Positions 5,358-5,695 of a stretch of DNA of 5,695 nt are shown piece by piece. Numbering within the stretch: position 1 is the stretch's first letter; each line of letters begins with the position of its first letter. A program made the translations under genes and the position numbers. The stretch lies in NCBI GenBank assembly GCA_959022875.1, contig CAUFAM010000094.1:1-5695 (forward strand). The letters run 5' to 3'. The notes below the pieces were generated by a model, which worked only from the letters and a program-made list of their open reading frames with translations, had not been told where the DNA came from and ran no database searches. The DNA is from an uncultured Oscillospiraceae bacterium. GTDB lineage: Bacteria > Bacillota > Clostridia > Oscillospirales > Oscillospiraceae.

Positions 5358-5695
5358 TTAGCTGTTGGCCTCCATGGCGTCCTTCAGGCCGTCTGAGATG
5401 ATATTGACACTCAGGGCTGTGACAAAAATGAACAGGCCCGGAATAATGGTAATCAGGGGATTGATGTAGATCTGCTGCCGCAGGGCGTTCAGCATGGAGC
5501 CCCATTCCGGCGTGGGGGGAGAAATGCCCAATCCCAGAAAGCTCAAGCCAGAGGCCGACAGGATGCTGACGCTGAATTGCGTGGTACAGTAGATGAAGAT
5601 CCGTCCAAAGGTGTTCGGTATGATGAAAAACACGAGAACCTTCAGCGGGCTGGCCCCGGAGGTCTGCGCCGCCTCAATAAAGTCCTCCGGCATGA
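5358..5695 (-). CDS. Peptide-type ABC transporter permease, DppC/OppC family (C-terminal part)
   Basis: About 112 residues of the C-terminal end are present; the gene continues beyond the right edge, so the Met encoded at 5693-5691 is internal. The fragment opens with the permease-ATPase coupling (EAA) loop, M-P-E-D-F-I-E-A-A-Q-T-S-G-A-S and then I-I-P-N. It continues with a hydrophobic segment through the DppC/OppC-typical S-F-L-G-L-G-I-S-P-P-T-P-E-W-G stretch, and ends with a last membrane helix (about I-T-I-I-P-G-L-F-I-F-V) and the short cytoplasmic tail D-G-L-K-D-A. This order and the P-P-T-P-E-W-G motif mark the C-type second permease of peptide/nickel importers (family length about 280-300). 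It would form the membrane channel with an upstream B-type permease, expected outside the window. The ATPase follows at 42 bases, implying one transport operon. Confidence 0.93.
   Translation of the reverse strand, partial: MPEDFIEAAQTSGASPLKVLVFFIIPNTFGRIFIYCTTQFSVSILSASGLSFLGLGISPPTPEWGSMLNALRQQIYINPLITIIPGLFIFVTALSVNIISDGLKDAMEANS

Noticed and set aside
1..5695. CRISPR array, tRNA/rRNA genes, insertion sequences or attachment sites
   Set aside because: No regularly spaced repeats, tRNA-like cloverleaf, transposase or flanking terminal repeats were seen; the window is filled by ordinary metabolic and transport genes.

Overview
The window is a compact, one-directional gene cluster. Every confident gene is on the minus strand, so transcription runs from the right edge (about 5695) to the left. 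The DNA is clearly above 50% GC, the genes are tightly packed, and most carry purine-rich Shine-Dalgarno sites. With a peptide-type ABC importer, an iron-type alcohol dehydrogenase and an ASRT-family protein, this looks like a Gram-positive anaerobe such as a gut Clostridia/Oscillospiraceae-like bacterium. That placement is a weak inference, because no phylogenetic marker is present.

Layout in transcription order: (1) the C-terminal end of a DppC/OppC-type permease (running off the window to 5358); (2) an OppF/DppF-type ATPase (5315-4302); (3) a GATase1-like/DUF1355 protein that overlaps the ATPase by 4 bases (4305-3556); (4) a carbon-nitrogen hydrolase of the nitrilase superfamily (3530-2709); (5) an iron-containing alcohol dehydrogenase (2681-1551); (6) and (7) two tandem MIF-type tautomerases (1488-1153 and 1126-752); (8) a protein of the Anabaena sensory rhodopsin transducer (ASRT) family (707-327). 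A strong hairpin with a T-tract (315-261) ends the unit. A sigma-70-like promoter begins within that T-tract and points at an unidentified, possibly frame-disrupted reading frame that leaves the window on the left.

Gaps between genes are 4 bases of overlap to 62 bases, and I see no convincing internal terminator or promoter, so genes 1-8 probably form one operon or the end of one. The simplest reading is import of a small peptide-like or amide/carbamoyl compound, hydrolysis of a C-N bond, redox conversion of an alcohol/aldehyde, and keto-enol handling by the tautomerases. The ASRT-family protein would be a candidate small-molecule binder. The individual families are recognisable; the combination is not a pathway I know, and its substrate cannot be read from the sequence.
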